64,000 nucleotides of DNA from JAFAGX01 sp035623255 (GCA_035623255.1 DASPTU010000014.1:1-64000); one strand, 5' to 3'. Counted from the first letter of the stretch, positions 33,139 through 42,320 are shown. A program made the numbers and translations. Notes: generated by a model from the sequence alone, not told the origin.

Positions 33139-35054
33139 GTCAACTTCCTTACGGCTGGGTGTTTTAGGGTTTGGGGATGGCCGCCGATCCAGCGGAAATA
33201 ACGTTTGATCTCGCCATAAAAGTTGTGGGCCACATAGCGGTTGCAATCGGCCTCAAGCGCGTAACCGCACAGCCAGGGAACGGATGCACGCCGTGGGGCG
33301 CTTCTCAGCTTCGATATTCCGTAGGTCAGGATGAAGATCGCACCAATTGTGATTGCGAGTATCAGCGGCATGAAGACAGCCGATGAATGCGGCGCGGCCA
33401 GTTGTGTCCACGATCCGCCAACGGAAGGCGCCGAAGCCGCTAATACGCCGCCAAGACCTTCCTGACTGGTTTGCAGCGCATGCCCGAGAAACGCATATGC
33501 GATCCCAGGTACGACACCAAGCAGTACGCAGAAGAACGCCAGCGCAACCTGGGGAAGTTGCATCATCCAGGAAACTTCGAGCCGCCCTCTGCGGACAGCC
33601 TGTTCCCGTACCAGAGCGCTGCTGCGCGATAGAAAACTCACCCCAAAGAACTTGATGAATGAGGCGAGGGTGAGCGCGCTGGTTAGGATTGCGATCGCAC
33701 CACAAGCCGGAAGGTACTTCGCCATCGGGCTGCCTTGGATTGTTGCTACATAAATCGTCCACTTGCTGGCGAAACCATTGAACAGCGGCACTCCGGAAAT
33801 CGAAAACGACGCAATCAGGGCAGTGGTCCCAGTCAGCGGCATGAACTTCATGAGGCCGCCTAGCAGGTTCAGGTCTTGCGTCCCGGTGGCGCAGAACATC
33901 GAACCGGCATTCAGGAACAGCAGGCCTTTGAACAGGCCGTGATTCAGGACATGAAACAAGGCGCCGACCAGCGCCACAGTTGCCAAAGTGGCCGCAATCG
34001 AGCCAGGCGCGGGCAGCAATGCCATGCAGGTGCCGATTCCCAGCAGAATGTACCCAATCTGTCCGATACTATGGAAAGCTAGCAGGCGCTTCGAGTGCTC
34101 CTGCTTGAGTGCTTGCATCGTGCCCGTGAAAAGGGTAATGGTTCCCAGGACCGCGATGGCGAATCCCCACTTCGCGAGCGGAAACATCGCGATTTCGTTT
34201 GCTGGCACCAACCAAAGGAATATCCGCAGCAACCCGAAAATCCCTGTCTTGATCATCACCCCGGACAGCAAGGCGCTGACCGGGGAAGGAGCGGCAGGAT
34301 GGGCATCGGGCAGCCAGATCTGGCCAAACGGCCACATGCCGGCTTTGATCCCGAAGCCGATTAGAAATAGCAAGAACGCCAGCGCGGTGGCATGCGGCCG
34401 CAGGAGCAGCAGAACCGGGAGATTCCCGCTCAGCGTTCTAACATCGTACTTTGCCGCCCACGGACCTGCTTCAGCGGGCACCGCGAGGATCCAGGCTCCA
34501 AGCATTACCACGGCGCAGGCGAGCTCCATCATCAACAGGTACTTGTAAGCGGCGCGAACGTTCTCCCGCTTCCTGTGCTCGAAGCGAATCAGAATGTAGC
34601 TCGGAAAGGTCATCAACTGCCAGAAAAAGCAGAAGACCCACATTGCGTCGGCGGTGCTGAGCAGTCCATACATTCCTCCCACAAACAAGAGGAAGTTGGG
34701 GTAGTAACGTGCCACGCCATAATCAGAGTAATGGCGCATGTAAGCGATGGAATAAAACGAAGCCGGCACCGCCATAAATGCAACGAGCACCAGAAAAATG
34801 GCAGCCAGCCCGTCCACGTGGAAATGCAAGACACTTTGAAGCGAGGTTGCTGTGAAAAATCCAGCGGATCGCAGGGGCAGGTTCTTGGTCAGTACTTGCG
34901 CCGTGGCGACAAAAATCAGGGACGCAGAGACTACGGTCACAACCAAAGCAAGCCATCCAGCGATCGCCTTGTTGCGTGATGCAACCAGGACGAGCAACGA
35001 TCCTGCCATGCAAAGCAGAATTGCCGCCAGTACGGCTTGTTCCGGTGTCAGCAT
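33135..35054 (-). CDS. hyfB: hydrogenase antiporter-like membrane subunit (HyfB/HycC, NuoL/M type)
   Basis: A 639-residue protein with about 14-16 membrane helices. The Mrp/NuoL-type core (about 100-440) shows the conserved proton-channel signatures FEHRKRENVRAAYKY and IKAGMWPFGQIWLPDAHP. These include the Lys and His residues typical of proton-pumping subunits. It is the only antiporter-like subunit in the operon, so the complex is simpler than Hyf. I chose the ATG at 35054, which overlaps the protease stop by 7 bases. Confidence 0.91.
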   Translation of the reverse strand: MLTPEQAVLAAILLCMAGSLLVLVASRNKAIAGWLALVVTVVSASLIFVATAQVLTKNLPLRSAGFFTATSLQSVLHFHVDGLAAIFLVLVAFMAVPASFYSIAYMRHYSDYGVARYYPNFLLFVGGMYGLLSTADAMWVFCFFWQLMTFPSYILIRFEHRKRENVRAAYKYLLMMELACAVVMLGAWILAVPAEAGPWAAKYDVRTLSGNLPVLLLLRPHATALAFLLFLIGFGIKAGMWPFGQIWLPDAHPAAPSPVSALLSGVMIKTGIFGLLRIFLWLVPANEIAMFPLAKWGFAIAVLGTITLFTGTMQALKQEHSKRLLAFHSIGQIGYILLGIGTCMALLPAPGSIAATLATVALVGALFHVLNHGLFKGLLFLNAGSMFCATGTQDLNLLGGLMKFMPLTGTTALIASFSISGVPLFNGFASKWTIYVATIQGSPMAKYLPACGAIAILTSALTLASFIKFFGVSFLSRSSALVREQAVRRGRLEVSWMMQLPQVALAFFCVLLGVVPGIAYAFLGHALQTSQEGLGGVLAASAPSVGGSWTQLAAPHSSAVFMPLILAITIGAIFILTYGISKLRSAPRRASVPWLCGYALEADCNRYVAHNFYGEIKRYFRWIGGHPQTLKHPAVRKLT

Positions 35055-35566
35055 GCTTTCACTTCCGTTGCCCTCTCTTCGCGAGCCAGAACTTCGGTCT
35101 CCTCGCGGCATGTCGTCGTCTTAATCACCTTGCATAGTCCTTCGAGGGTTTTCCGTAACGCCGGGCTGAGCTGCTGAGTTTTCAGCGATTCCGGCTGCAC
35201 GCCGAGCAGCCATGCCCTGGTCCGTCCATTTCCTTCCGCCCATTGCGCCAGGACGCCGAGTGAAATCTTGTGCGTCGAGATCTGCGGGAAGCGGGCGATC
35301 ATCTCCGATGAATCCAGAAAAACGACATCGCCAGGTTCGCCTCCGAATTCAACCGCATCAACAAACACGATATGGTCGTAGCTGCCGGCTTGTGCGATCC
35401 AGCGTTCGGGCACAGTCCCGGCAACGATGACATCCGCCATACCCTGCTCGATTAGCCTTTCCGCAAGGCGTACCCCAAAGCCGTCATCGCCGTAGTCCTT
35501 ATTGCCCAGGCCCAGGAAGCAGACCCTCCCACTTAGGCATTCGAACTGCTGGACCAGGTTTGGCAT
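35048..35566 (-). CDS. hydrogenase maturation protease (HycI/HupD family)
   Basis: A 172-residue endopeptidase that removes the C-terminal tail of the NiFe large subunit after nickel insertion. The fold signature GLGNKDYGDDGFGVRLAE lies at about 19-36. Candidate nickel-sensing residues are Asp in GDDG, Asp in VFVDAVEF, and His in STHKISLG. The ATG overlaps the preceding TGA (TGATG at 35568-35564). The protease supports a genuine nickel enzyme in this operon. The other maturation genes (hypA-F) are not in the window. Confidence 0.88.
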   Translation of the reverse strand: MPNLVQQFECLSGRVCFLGLGNKDYGDDGFGVRLAERLIEQGMADVIVAGTVPERWIAQAGSYDHIVFVDAVEFGGEPGDVVFLDSSEMIARFPQISTHKISLGVLAQWAEGNGRTRAWLLGVQPESLKTQQLSPALRKTLEGLCKVIKTTTCREETEVLAREERATEVKAC

Positions 35567-36414
35567 CAGATGTCCTCCCCAAGGCGCTTGATCTGCTCAT
35601 ACGTGAAGACCGGCCCATTCACGCATACGTATGCCACCCCGATGCAGCAATGCCCGCATTTGCCGACACCGCATTTCATGTAGCGCTCCAGGGTGGAAAC
35701 GATGTCGCGCGCTGCAAATCCCATCGCCAGCAAATCCTTGATCACGAAACGGAACATGATTGGCGGCCCACACACAAAGGCAATCGTGTCTTTGACCGGC
35801 ACTCGCACTCCCGCATTCTTGAATAAACTGCCGACCACGCCCACATTGCCGTTCCATCCCTCGCTTGTGCGGTCAACCGTGAGGTGGCATTCCACGCCGG
35901 GCGTCTGCTCCCATTCGTGCAGCTTGGGAACGTACATCAACTCTTTCGCTGTTTTTGCTCCATGAAAAATCTGGATGCGCTGATACCTGTCACGGTTCTT
36001 GAGCGCATACACAATGCAGGAGCGCAGCGGAATCAGCCCGATGCCGCCGGCGACAAACACTAGGTTCTTCCCGTAGTACTGCTCCATCGGAAAGCCGTTG
36101 CCGTAAGGTCCCCGAACCGCGAATCTGTCGCCGGGATGCAAGTGATGCAACGCCGAAGTACAACTACCAACCTGACGAACCGTAAAAAATGTTTCATCTT
36201 CGGTGGGGCTGGGAGGCAGCGACGTGGGGAACTCCCCCACGCCAAACAACGACACCTGCGCGAATTGCCCAGGGCGGAAGTCTCGAAATGCCGCTTGCTG
36301 CGCCTCGCTTTCGAAGTGCCAATAGAAAGTCTTCACCTCGGGAATCTCCGACACCACGCGTTCGAGCACGGCCGTTTTCGGCAGATACACGTTTTCAGTG
36401 GCTGATGGGCTCAT
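35566..36414 (-). CDS. HydG/AsrB-like FAD, NAD(P) and 2Fe-2S reductase subunit
   Basis: A 282-residue flavoprotein of the ferredoxin-NADP reductase superfamily. Motifs in order are the FAD-binding RPGQF (about 47-51), GPYGNGFP (about 102-109), nucleotide-binding VAGGIGLIPLR (about 121-131), and a C-terminal [2Fe-2S] set (Cys248, Cys253, Cys256, Cys264). Closest known relatives by layout are the gamma subunit of sulfhydrogenases, AsrB and PyrK. It should exchange electrons with NAD(H) or NADP(H). The ATG at 36414 has GAGG upstream and overlaps the stop of the next upstream gene. Confidence 0.85.
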   Translation of the reverse strand: MSPSATENVYLPKTAVLERVVSEIPEVKTFYWHFESEAQQAAFRDFRPGQFAQVSLFGVGEFPTSLPPSPTEDETFFTVRQVGSCTSALHHLHPGDRFAVRGPYGNGFPMEQYYGKNLVFVAGGIGLIPLRSCIVYALKNRDRYQRIQIFHGAKTAKELMYVPKLHEWEQTPGVECHLTVDRTSEGWNGNVGVVGSLFKNAGVRVPVKDTIAFVCGPPIMFRFVIKDLLAMGFAARDIVSTLERYMKCGVGKCGHCCIGVAYVCVNGPVFTYEQIKRLGEDI

Positions 36415-37483
36415 GCTCAACCTCACTCGTGGCAGCCCGGATCATCTCGACTACCGTCGGCATCCCGATGTCTCCATGGCAAACTGCAACGCAGCGCCCA
36501 CAACCGACGCACGCCATCGAGAGTTCACGTTGGATGAAGTAGTGCGCCAGCTTGCGGAAGAAGCGGCGATTGCGCCGATCATGCACTGCCCGCCGCGGAT
36601 TGAAGCCGCCCGCCATGCGGGTAAATCCGCGCAACGCGCAGGCATCCCAGGTCCGCACCCGTTCAAAATCATCCGGCCCGACTTTTCGGTCGCTGACCGT
36701 AAAGCAGGTGCAGGCCGGACAAACATAAGTGCAGCCGCCGCATTCCAGACAGCGATTGCCGATCTCTTCCCAGGTGCTGTCCGGAATCTTGTCTTGTGAA
36801 ACATAACGGACAGTCGCGGAAAACCAGCTGGTCGTTTCCTTCCTGAAGCTTTTTCGCAAGCGATCCAGAAGCCCGCGGCGCTTTTCAATATGTTCGGGAG
36901 TGCCCTTGCGGAAGAGTGGATCGGCAAACAGGGCCTCTCCCGCTGCGGTGCCGGCCACGACCATGAATTCATCGCCCAAATCCATGAGTTGCAAGTCGAA
37001 GTGATCGCGGGCTGCGGGGCCTGTGTCAGTACAGACGCAAAAGCATTCCTCTCCGATGTCCTGATCAGGGTCGGTGCAAACCACGTTCACGAGGAATAGG
37101 TTCTTGCGGTGATTTTCGTAGTACACGTCGCGGAACTCGCGCCCTAGATAGAACCGGTCGAGATGATAGATTCCGGCAACATCGCACGAGCGGATACCGA
37201 AGATGGCCCGCTTGGGCTCCTCGTATGTCGGTTCGATGTGAATGTCGCCATTGCTTCGATGAAATGTCATCAAGCGCTCGATGTGAGGGAAGACGAACCG
37301 CTTCGGCGGGTAATAGGGATTCGAAAGATGGACTTGGATCTGGCCCCGGTTTTGATCGGTCACAGCATCGAAATATGTGTCACGGCCTCGCCCACGGAAC
37401 GGCGCAATCACCTCGTAGCCCTGCCGGCGGAGTAGGTCCACGATGGCAAGGACGTTGCCGCGGTCGAGGATGCGGGCCTTCAC
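36395..37483 (-). CDS. HydB/AsrA-like 4Fe-4S dicluster subunit
   Basis: A 362-residue protein resembling the beta subunit of group 3b sulfhydrogenases and AsrA of anaerobic sulfite reductase. Two [4Fe-4S] sets lie in the C-terminal third: Cys245-248-251-255 and Cys325-328-331-335. Extra cysteines occur near 148-151 and 256-260 (CFCVC, CPACTC). In known systems this protein passes electrons between the flavoprotein and the hydrogenase. The start is GTG at 37483, overlapping the upstream stop as GTGA. A longer frame to 37648 lies inside the FdhF-like gene. Confidence 0.86.
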   Translation of the reverse strand: MKARILDRGNVLAIVDLLRRQGYEVIAPFRGRGRDTYFDAVTDQNRGQIQVHLSNPYYPPKRFVFPHIERLMTFHRSNGDIHIEPTYEEPKRAIFGIRSCDVAGIYHLDRFYLGREFRDVYYENHRKNLFLVNVVCTDPDQDIGEECFCVCTDTGPAARDHFDLQLMDLGDEFMVVAGTAAGEALFADPLFRKGTPEHIEKRRGLLDRLRKSFRKETTSWFSATVRYVSQDKIPDSTWEEIGNRCLECGGCTYVCPACTCFTVSDRKVGPDDFERVRTWDACALRGFTRMAGGFNPRRAVHDRRNRRFFRKLAHYFIQRELSMACVGCGRCVAVCHGDIGMPTVVEMIRAATSEVEHEPISH

Positions 37484-39507
37484 GCAACCTCCTTTTCCAG
37501 GCGAACCGGCACCAGCGCGGCGCTGCCTCCTTGGCCGCCAAGAATCTTCCGCTCCAGCTCGCGTTCGAAGTAGGGAACAAAGACGGTGCCTTTTCGCACT
37601 TCTGTCGTGACCCGAGCAGTGGAAACGCCCGATCCGGCCTGACCGCAAATTCGAATCTGGTCCCCGTCGCGAATCTCTAATGCTTGGGCATCTTGCGGGT
37701 TGACTTCGACGAAGCCATGGGGGTAATCCGTGAGCAAAATGCCGTATTCGCGGCGCAAGGTTTCGCTATGCCGCACCAGCACGTTCTGGTTCCAATAGTA
37801 GAGCGAGCTGCCGCAGACCAGGGTCAACGGATAAATCTCTGAGACAGAAGCTACGGCCTCCGGTTTCGCGACGGGGACGAATTTGAAAGCTTGGTGGCTC
37901 TCCGGTTTCGCAAAAAGAAAGCGCGTGCCCAGGGGATGATCATTTGTGCAGGGCCACTGCCGCCCATATTCGCGAGCAAGATTCTCGTGGCTGGCCCCGC
38001 TATAGAAAGGAACGGCGTCCCGAATTTCCTCCATCACGTCAGCGGCGGAATCGTAGTTCCAATTCGCACCCAAAAGGCGGGCAAATCTGGTTAGTTGCTC
38101 CCAGGTAGGAGTCAGTCCCGGAGGAGGTTGCACCACTTGCTCCGCCAGTTGAATTCGACGTTCGGTGCTGGTGAAGGAAACACGCTCCTCTCCGTAAGCA
38201 GTGGTCGGCAGAACAACGTGGGCATACTGGCGCGCGGTTTCCGTTAGGAAAATGTGCTGGACCACGATGAACTCGAATTGGCCAAGGGAGTCCGTAACGT
38301 CGAACAACGCGCTCCCGGCAGGATCGTAACGGCATAACCACAGTCCCTTGATCTTCCCGGGCTGAAGATTTGCCAGAATCGTGCGTGAGCCAATTCCCGG
38401 CGCAGCCGGGATCTTTGCCTTCCAAACCGCTTCCAGTTCGGCACGAGCGCGGTCGTCATTGACGGGACGATACCCCGGCAGACGGTCAGGCAGCATTCCC
38501 ATGTCGCAAACGCCTTGCAGGTTGTTCTGCTCGGTCAGCGCGAAAAGGCCAGCCCCTTGCTTCCCGAGATTCCCGGTGAGCAGTACGAGGTTGACCACCG
38601 CCTGAATGATGTTTCGGGTGCGCTCTTGCATGCTGCTTGAGAAAAGCAACGCGGCGGATTTCGCTTTCGCATAAGTGATGGCCGCTTCCTCAATGAGTTC
38701 TGCGGAAACATCACAAGCCTCGGCGGACTCGAGCAGATCGTACTGATGAATCTGCTGAAGGAAGGCGCCGTAGTTCCGGCAATGGGCTTTGATGAATGCA
38801 GTGTCAGCGAGACCCCGGTCCACGATGACCTTTGCTAGACCCCCGTAGAGCGTGGCCTCCGTGTTAGGTCTGATCTGCAGAAAAAGGTCGGCATTTTCGG
38901 CCAGACGATGCCGGCGCGTGCCGACGACTATCAGCTTTGCACCCTTTAATCTCGCCCGGAGGAGGGCGCCGCCAATCGTTGGCATCCGGCGCGCCACATC
39001 CACGCCATCCAGAAGAATGACTTCGCTTTCCGCCAACTCGGAAATGGAGTTGGTGCTCGCAGCAACCCCCAGCATCTCTAGCAGCACATTGATGGAGTTG
39101 TTGCAGTAAACCCCGGTACCATGGTGCACGTTGTTGGTCCCGATGACCGTGCGCGCGAACTTCTGCAGCAGGTAAGCTTCTTCATTCGAGCATCGCGGCG
39201 AATTCAGAAACGCCAGCCCATCCGGGCCGTAACGCTCGCGAATTTCCCGTAGACGGCTTGCCACAAGCGCAAACGCTTCCTCCCAGCCCACTTCCTGCAG
39301 CTTATTGTCTTTCCTCACTAACGGAGTCTTCAGACGGTCGGGTGAGCTGGCGATCTCGTGCCCGTGCCATCCGCGAACACAAATCCGTCCCGCATTGGTC
39401 GGGTGCGAGACGCTGGGATAGGCGCCAACGATGCGATTATCGACAGTCTCCAGGTAAAGGCCGCAACCGACTCCGCAAAACGTGCACGTGGTCAGAGCGT
39501 GCGGCAT
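37480..39507 (-). CDS. FdhF-like molybdopterin oxidoreductase with altered active site
   Basis: A 675-residue MopB-family protein. It has an N-terminal [4Fe-4S] set (Cys8, Cys11, Cys15, Cys43), MGD-binding domains, and the C-terminal beta-barrel domain (about 560-675). Family signatures TGNLGKQGAG and QNNLQGVCDMG are clear. In E. coli FdhF the catalytic set is Lys44, Sec140, His141 and Arg333. The aligned residues here are Arg45, Tyr134, Cys135 and Thr325. A normal formate dehydrogenase role is therefore doubtful. First gene of the hydrogenase operon; GAGG lies upstream of the ATG at 39507. Confidence 0.85.
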   Translation of the reverse strand: MPHALTTCTFCGVGCGLYLETVDNRIVGAYPSVSHPTNAGRICVRGWHGHEIASSPDRLKTPLVRKDNKLQEVGWEEAFALVASRLREIRERYGPDGLAFLNSPRCSNEEAYLLQKFARTVIGTNNVHHGTGVYCNNSINVLLEMLGVAASTNSISELAESEVILLDGVDVARRMPTIGGALLRARLKGAKLIVVGTRRHRLAENADLFLQIRPNTEATLYGGLAKVIVDRGLADTAFIKAHCRNYGAFLQQIHQYDLLESAEACDVSAELIEEAAITYAKAKSAALLFSSSMQERTRNIIQAVVNLVLLTGNLGKQGAGLFALTEQNNLQGVCDMGMLPDRLPGYRPVNDDRARAELEAVWKAKIPAAPGIGSRTILANLQPGKIKGLWLCRYDPAGSALFDVTDSLGQFEFIVVQHIFLTETARQYAHVVLPTTAYGEERVSFTSTERRIQLAEQVVQPPPGLTPTWEQLTRFARLLGANWNYDSAADVMEEIRDAVPFYSGASHENLAREYGRQWPCTNDHPLGTRFLFAKPESHQAFKFVPVAKPEAVASVSEIYPLTLVCGSSLYYWNQNVLVRHSETLRREYGILLTDYPHGFVEVNPQDAQALEIRDGDQIRICGQAGSGVSTARVTTEVRKGTVFVPYFERELERKILGGQGGSAALVPVRLEKEVA

Positions 39508-39963
39508 GCCACGCCTCTTTCCGCCAGGATGGAAATCCCCAGGATAGATCTGCTTAGTGAAGAGCCTGATGACCGAAAGTGAGGCTCGCAGCGCCTCGGT
39601 TCTGATTTATGCCTGATTGCGAAGACCACCTCGACTCCCTACGGCGATGATATTTTTCCCATCCCGCAAGGAGCGGTGACTCGAATCACGCGCCGGCGTG
39701 AGAATTAACCCCCTTGTACCAATCTGAAACCGTATTTTCGATAACCCCGCGCGCCGGTTAGCGCCGCGACTGGCAAGGAGACCTCTCATCGTTCCGGCTA
39801 CCTCGAGGCGGCCAAACTCCAACTGCTTCTGAAAGCAAGTGACCACGGTCTATGCCAACTGGTGCTGTCCGGTCGTAACCTGTTACCCACTGTATTCTCA
39901 TTGACCTATAGTTCCGGACGGGTTACCTTCGCGTTATCTCCCCGATCAGAGAAGGAAGTCGCT
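39508..39963. other. divergent regulatory region, hydrogenase operon and response regulator
   Basis: 456 bases between divergent genes. No open frame is convincing. It must hold the operon promoter on the minus strand, but I find no clear sigma54 (GG-N10-GC) or sigma70 match. A TTGACC at 39901-39906 faces the response regulator without a good -10 partner. Confidence 0.4.
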
Positions 39964-41583
39964 TTGGCGCGCAAAATCCTGCTTGCCGATGACAGTGTGA
40001 CCGCCCAGAACATGGGCCGCAGAATCCTTGTGGATGCCGGTTACGAGGTGATCACCGTCAACAATGGTTCCTCGGCGCTCAAGAAAGTTTCTGAATCCAG
40101 GCCTGACCTGATCGTGCTGGACGTTTACATGCCCGGCTATAGCGGGCTGGAGGTGTGCCAGCGTATCCGCGAATCCCAGGACACAGCGCGAATCCCAGTC
40201 CTGCTGACGGTTGGCAAACTTGAGCCTTTTAAAGCTGACGAAGTCCGTCGCGTGCGCGCAGATGCGTTCATCGTGAAGCCCTTCGAGGCCAGCGAACTTC
40301 TTACCGCGCTCGCCAAACTGGAAGATAAGATCGTGCCCCAACCCAGCGGGCGCAAATCCCGTAAGAACTTCGCCGATGAGGAGCCGGGGGCCGGCAAAGA
40401 ATTTGGAGATGTTGAAAGCGGGTGGAAGAACCGGCTGAAAATTCCGCCGCCGCATCATCCGCGCACCCACGAACCAGCGCCGTCTGCAAATTCTGAGCCT
40501 GTCGCCGCAAAAGCCTCCGAGGAACGGGAGGCCGCTGAGCAGCCCCAGAGTGCAGCTGAAATTACGGTAGAACCGAATCCGATAGAGGCGCCCGGGGTCA
40601 CTTCGGCGAACGTCGAGTCAGCCAAGGCCGAACAGAGTGCAAGTGAAGTCGATTCAGGTGTCTCGGTCGAGCCCGAGACAGCTGCAATCGCGTCTGTGCA
40701 AGCCAGTCAGCCGTTGACGAATGAAGTCAAAGAAGACCAGAAATCCCACGAACAAGAGGTAGCTGCGGCCCTGGCGTCGCTGGCGCCGTCGAACGGTCAT
40801 GGCGCGCAAGCCTCTGCCAGCGAGTTGGTTCCCGTGACGATGGCGGCGGCCATCGCAGGGCAGGAATACAGTGGGCCGCGATGGGTCGCAGAGGAAGTTC
40901 CGCTCTCCGACGACGAGTCTTCACTGGTTCTTGACCAGGAAATGCAGAAGGCGTTTGCCGCATTCGCTGCCGCCGATGCCGCACGCATGAGTTCTTCCTC
41001 TCCGCGCAGTGAATACAGGCTGGAAGCCGCCGAAGCTCCACAGGCCCAGCCGCTAACCGCGCCAGATAGCGATCGCCCGGCAGATACTTACGCATCCCCT
41101 TCTGCAACGAGTCAGGGCCAGGAACAAGTTCCGTCCGCGTCTTCGGAGCCGGCTGCCGGCACGCCGGCGCCCGAGCCTAAGGTTGAAGAAACTGAAGTCA
41201 GGGCGGCTTATGCTGCCGCGGCTTCTGCCGGAGCGAGTGCATCAGTGGCGGAAGTGCGAGTCACTTCGCAGCCGGAAGTCGCAACCGAGGCGGCCGCACC
41301 GGTCGAGTCAGGCCATGACTCTAAGCTGGCCTCAGCCTGGGCAAGCTGGAAACAGGTTCGAGACTCGGTTTCCAGTCCCGAATTCACCTCGCAGATCGCG
41401 GATGCCGCGGCCGCTGGCTTCAAAGAAATTCGTCAGGAAGAGCCCAGTACCACCTCCGCCCCCGAAGCTGCGCCCGGAGCCGAAGATAGTGGCGCCATTG
41501 CCAGCATCGTTGACAGCGTTCTCGCCGAGCTCAAGCCCAAGCTCATGGAAGAGATCGCAAAGAAGATGAAGAAAGACAAGTAG
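39964..41583 (+). CDS. response regulator with long Ala/Glu/Pro-rich tail
   Basis: A 539-residue protein. An N-terminal receiver domain (about 1-120) begins ARKILLADDS, with the phospho-acceptor Asp in LIVLDVYMPGY and the conserved Lys in FIVKPF. A disordered linker of about 380 residues, rich in Ala, Glu, Pro and Ser, follows. The C-terminal amphipathic helix IASIVDSVLAELKPKLMEEI ends the protein. There is no DNA-binding or enzymatic domain, so output is likely through protein contacts. I chose TTG at 39964, which has AGAAGGAAG just upstream and starts the receiver domain exactly. No histidine kinase is adjacent. Confidence 0.82.
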   Translation: MARKILLADDSVTAQNMGRRILVDAGYEVITVNNGSSALKKVSESRPDLIVLDVYMPGYSGLEVCQRIRESQDTARIPVLLTVGKLEPFKADEVRRVRADAFIVKPFEASELLTALAKLEDKIVPQPSGRKSRKNFADEEPGAGKEFGDVESGWKNRLKIPPPHHPRTHEPAPSANSEPVAAKASEEREAAEQPQSAAEITVEPNPIEAPGVTSANVESAKAEQSASEVDSGVSVEPETAAIASVQASQPLTNEVKEDQKSHEQEVAAALASLAPSNGHGAQASASELVPVTMAAAIAGQEYSGPRWVAEEVPLSDDESSLVLDQEMQKAFAAFAAADAARMSSSSPRSEYRLEAAEAPQAQPLTAPDSDRPADTYASPSATSQGQEQVPSASSEPAAGTPAPEPKVEETEVRAAYAAAASAGASASVAEVRVTSQPEVATEAAAPVESGHDSKLASAWASWKQVRDSVSSPEFTSQIADAAAAGFKEIRQEEPSTTSAPEAAPGAEDSGAIASIVDSVLAELKPKLMEEIAKKMKKDK

Positions 41584-41768
41584 CACTTTCCCTCCACCAT
41601 CCCAGGGGTGATGCCCTGCCACCACGCCAGCCGGCGTACAACTGCGAATCCCTAGCGGCTCGTTGGAGCAAAAGTGTACCTTGGTCTTGTTTCGTTAATA
41701 CGTGTCAAGGTACAAGTAACACATCGCCGGGTAACTGTACCCCTTTCTAGGAAAATGGAGCTGAAAAC

Positions 41769-41983
41769 GTGACCTACGTTAAATGCTTGGCGGCTGGAGC
41801 TCTAACATTAGCGCTTGTATCTACCATCATGATCGCTTACGTGATTGTCGTTACAAACCCTATGGGACTCGGGCGATCGCCTTTGACCCATCGGGTCTTA
41901 TCAGGTCAATCAAATTCTGGATTCTCGTCACCCTGAGCTTTGCGACAGGGTTTTTCTGGGAATTTCGGCGACTTGCGCGATAA
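41769..41983 (+). pseudogene. frameshifted small two-helix membrane protein
   Basis: A GTG at 41769 with GGAG at 41757-41760 opens a frame encoding a first membrane helix (ALTLALVSTIMIAYVIVV). That frame then drifts into unrelated sequence. From about 41866 another frame continues with AIAFDPSGLIRS, a second helix (FWILVTLSFATGFFWEF) and a natural stop at 41981. Joined, the two halves make a plausible 70-residue two-helix protein like small Acidobacteriota membrane proteins. A single-base indel around 41855-41866 would explain it; sequencing error is the alternative. Confidence 0.5.
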
Positions 41984-42320
41984 GCACAAGTCAATATTCA
42001 TGCGGGGGCGACGCACACAACGCCTTTGATCGCCGTAACGGTTGACAAAATTCGAAGGGGAGAAATGTGGTCAGGACGTGAAGCCGACACGTCGTGGCTC
42101 TTCCTGGTTTGCTGGTACTGGAAGCTGCGTGGGTGAGTAGCTTATAAGGTGTAGATGGACATTCCAGGAAACCGGTTTTCACGCGCAACCTGAACTTCAC
42201 GTCCACAGTGGATGGAACTTAAGCGCACCACTCCTCTAGCCAGGATTTGCCGGTAGCTTTCTCCGACTCACGCTGTAAAACAAGGGGTGTAGCACTTTTG
42301 CCGTCTCCGTACATAACCCC
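41984..42320. other. non-coding stretch left of the accessory island
   Basis: No supported gene. It contains a small inverted repeat, GACGTG / CACGTC, at about 42077-42095. Short frames here carry no recognisable protein sequence or ribosome binding site. Confidence 0.4.

Noticed and set aside
32419..33201. A 260-residue plus-strand frame opposite the hydrogenase large subunit
   Set aside because: Antisense to the NuoC and NiFe domains, no ribosome binding site, no family resemblance.
33139..33246. A 36-residue N-terminal extension of the hydrogenase large subunit
   Set aside because: Overlaps the end of hyfB; the ATG at 33138 with GGAAG and the ATGA overlap fits the rest of the operon.
37480..39507. 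A selenocysteine codon in the FdhF-like gene
   Set aside because: No in-frame TGA; the catalytic position encodes Tyr followed by Cys.
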